A stretch of 64,000 bases of DNA from Labrys sp. KNU-23 (GTDB taxonomy: Bacteria; Pseudomonadota; Alphaproteobacteria; Rhizobiales; Labraceae), in the NCBI RefSeq assembly GCF_008330945.1, contig NZ_CP043489.1, positions 1,809,501-1,873,500 on the forward strand. The letters run 5' to 3'. Position 1 is the first letter of the stretch. Each line of letters starts with the position of its first letter. The notes below the pieces were generated by a model. The model was not told the DNA's origin. It ran no database searches and saw nothing but the letters and a program-made list of their open reading frames with translations. Made by a program: the position numbers and the translations under genes. Shown one piece after another: positions 61,964 through 64,000 of the stretch.

Positions 61964-64000
<2,037 letters not shown>

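Overview
The window is one contiguous stretch of a GC-rich bacterial chromosome (mid-60s % GC by eye). Several traits point to an alphaproteobacterium of the order Hyphomicrobiales (Rhizobiales): NrtR-type control of nadABC, DUF1127 proteins beside GcvA-like LysR regulators, DUF2125 and DUF882 proteins, a large L,D-transpeptidase, MttB-family enzymes without pyrrolysine, and typical rhizobial intergenic palindromes. I cannot name the genus. I see no phage, insertion sequence, CRISPR array, rRNA or tRNA.

Layout. 1-9.3 kb: the 3' end of an ftsI-like transpeptidase gene, then the de novo NAD operon nadA-nadB-nadC with its regulator nrtR and an operator cluster. This NAD block is flanked by four paralogous PPP-family metallophosphatases (one on the nadC side, three in tandem beyond nrtR). 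9.3-19.4 kb: C1/methylamine-type catabolism (a DMGDH-like FAD and tetrahydrofolate enzyme, and an MttB-family methyltransferase), with a ThDP enzyme, an MFS exporter, an AhpD-like protein, an esterase and an HdeD-like protein between them. 19.5-27 kb: membrane and envelope proteins (TIGR04222, TlpA-like thioredoxin, a TPR protein, a Gly-rich protein) and a membrane-bound AraC regulator opposite a secreted GIN-domain protein. 27-31 kb: TetR-emrA-emrB efflux module with two operators. 31-39 kb: proA, zur, a merR, a LysR/SDR/HbpS module, a FUSC transporter and ispG. 39-41.7 kb: a duplicated DUF1127/LysR module. 41.8-48.5 kb: an RluA-like synthase, the ftsY-yciB-arginase-fold operon, a probable periplasmic cyclohexadienyl dehydratase, DUF2125 and bolA. 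48.5-54 kb: an LdtD-MepK-like peptidoglycan pair and an NtrC-like regulator with a degenerate sigma-54 interface. 54-64 kb: pepF, RidA/Lrp, a DUF374 acyltransferase, two DMT transporters, a second Lrp, a beta-carbonic anhydrase and the 3' part of acnA, cut by the window end.

How it works together. NrtR probably represses nadABC by binding up to three sites, one of which covers the nadA ribosome-binding site. Most regulators sit opposite the genes they probably control (LysR/SDR, AraC/GIN, TetR/EmrAB, Lrp/EamA, Lrp/RidA, LysR/DUF1127). Intergenic gaps are rich in palindromic repeats of at least five families. One family has 24-bp arms that are themselves hairpins and whose sequence differs at each locus while the architecture stays fixed. 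No single new multi-gene system such as a defence island stands out. The best leads are the NAD/phosphatase cluster, the duplicated DUF1127/LysR switch, the variable-word nested palindromes, the GAFTGA-less NtrC-like regulator, the probable periplasmic arogenate/prephenate dehydratase and the arginase-fold protein missing a metal ligand.
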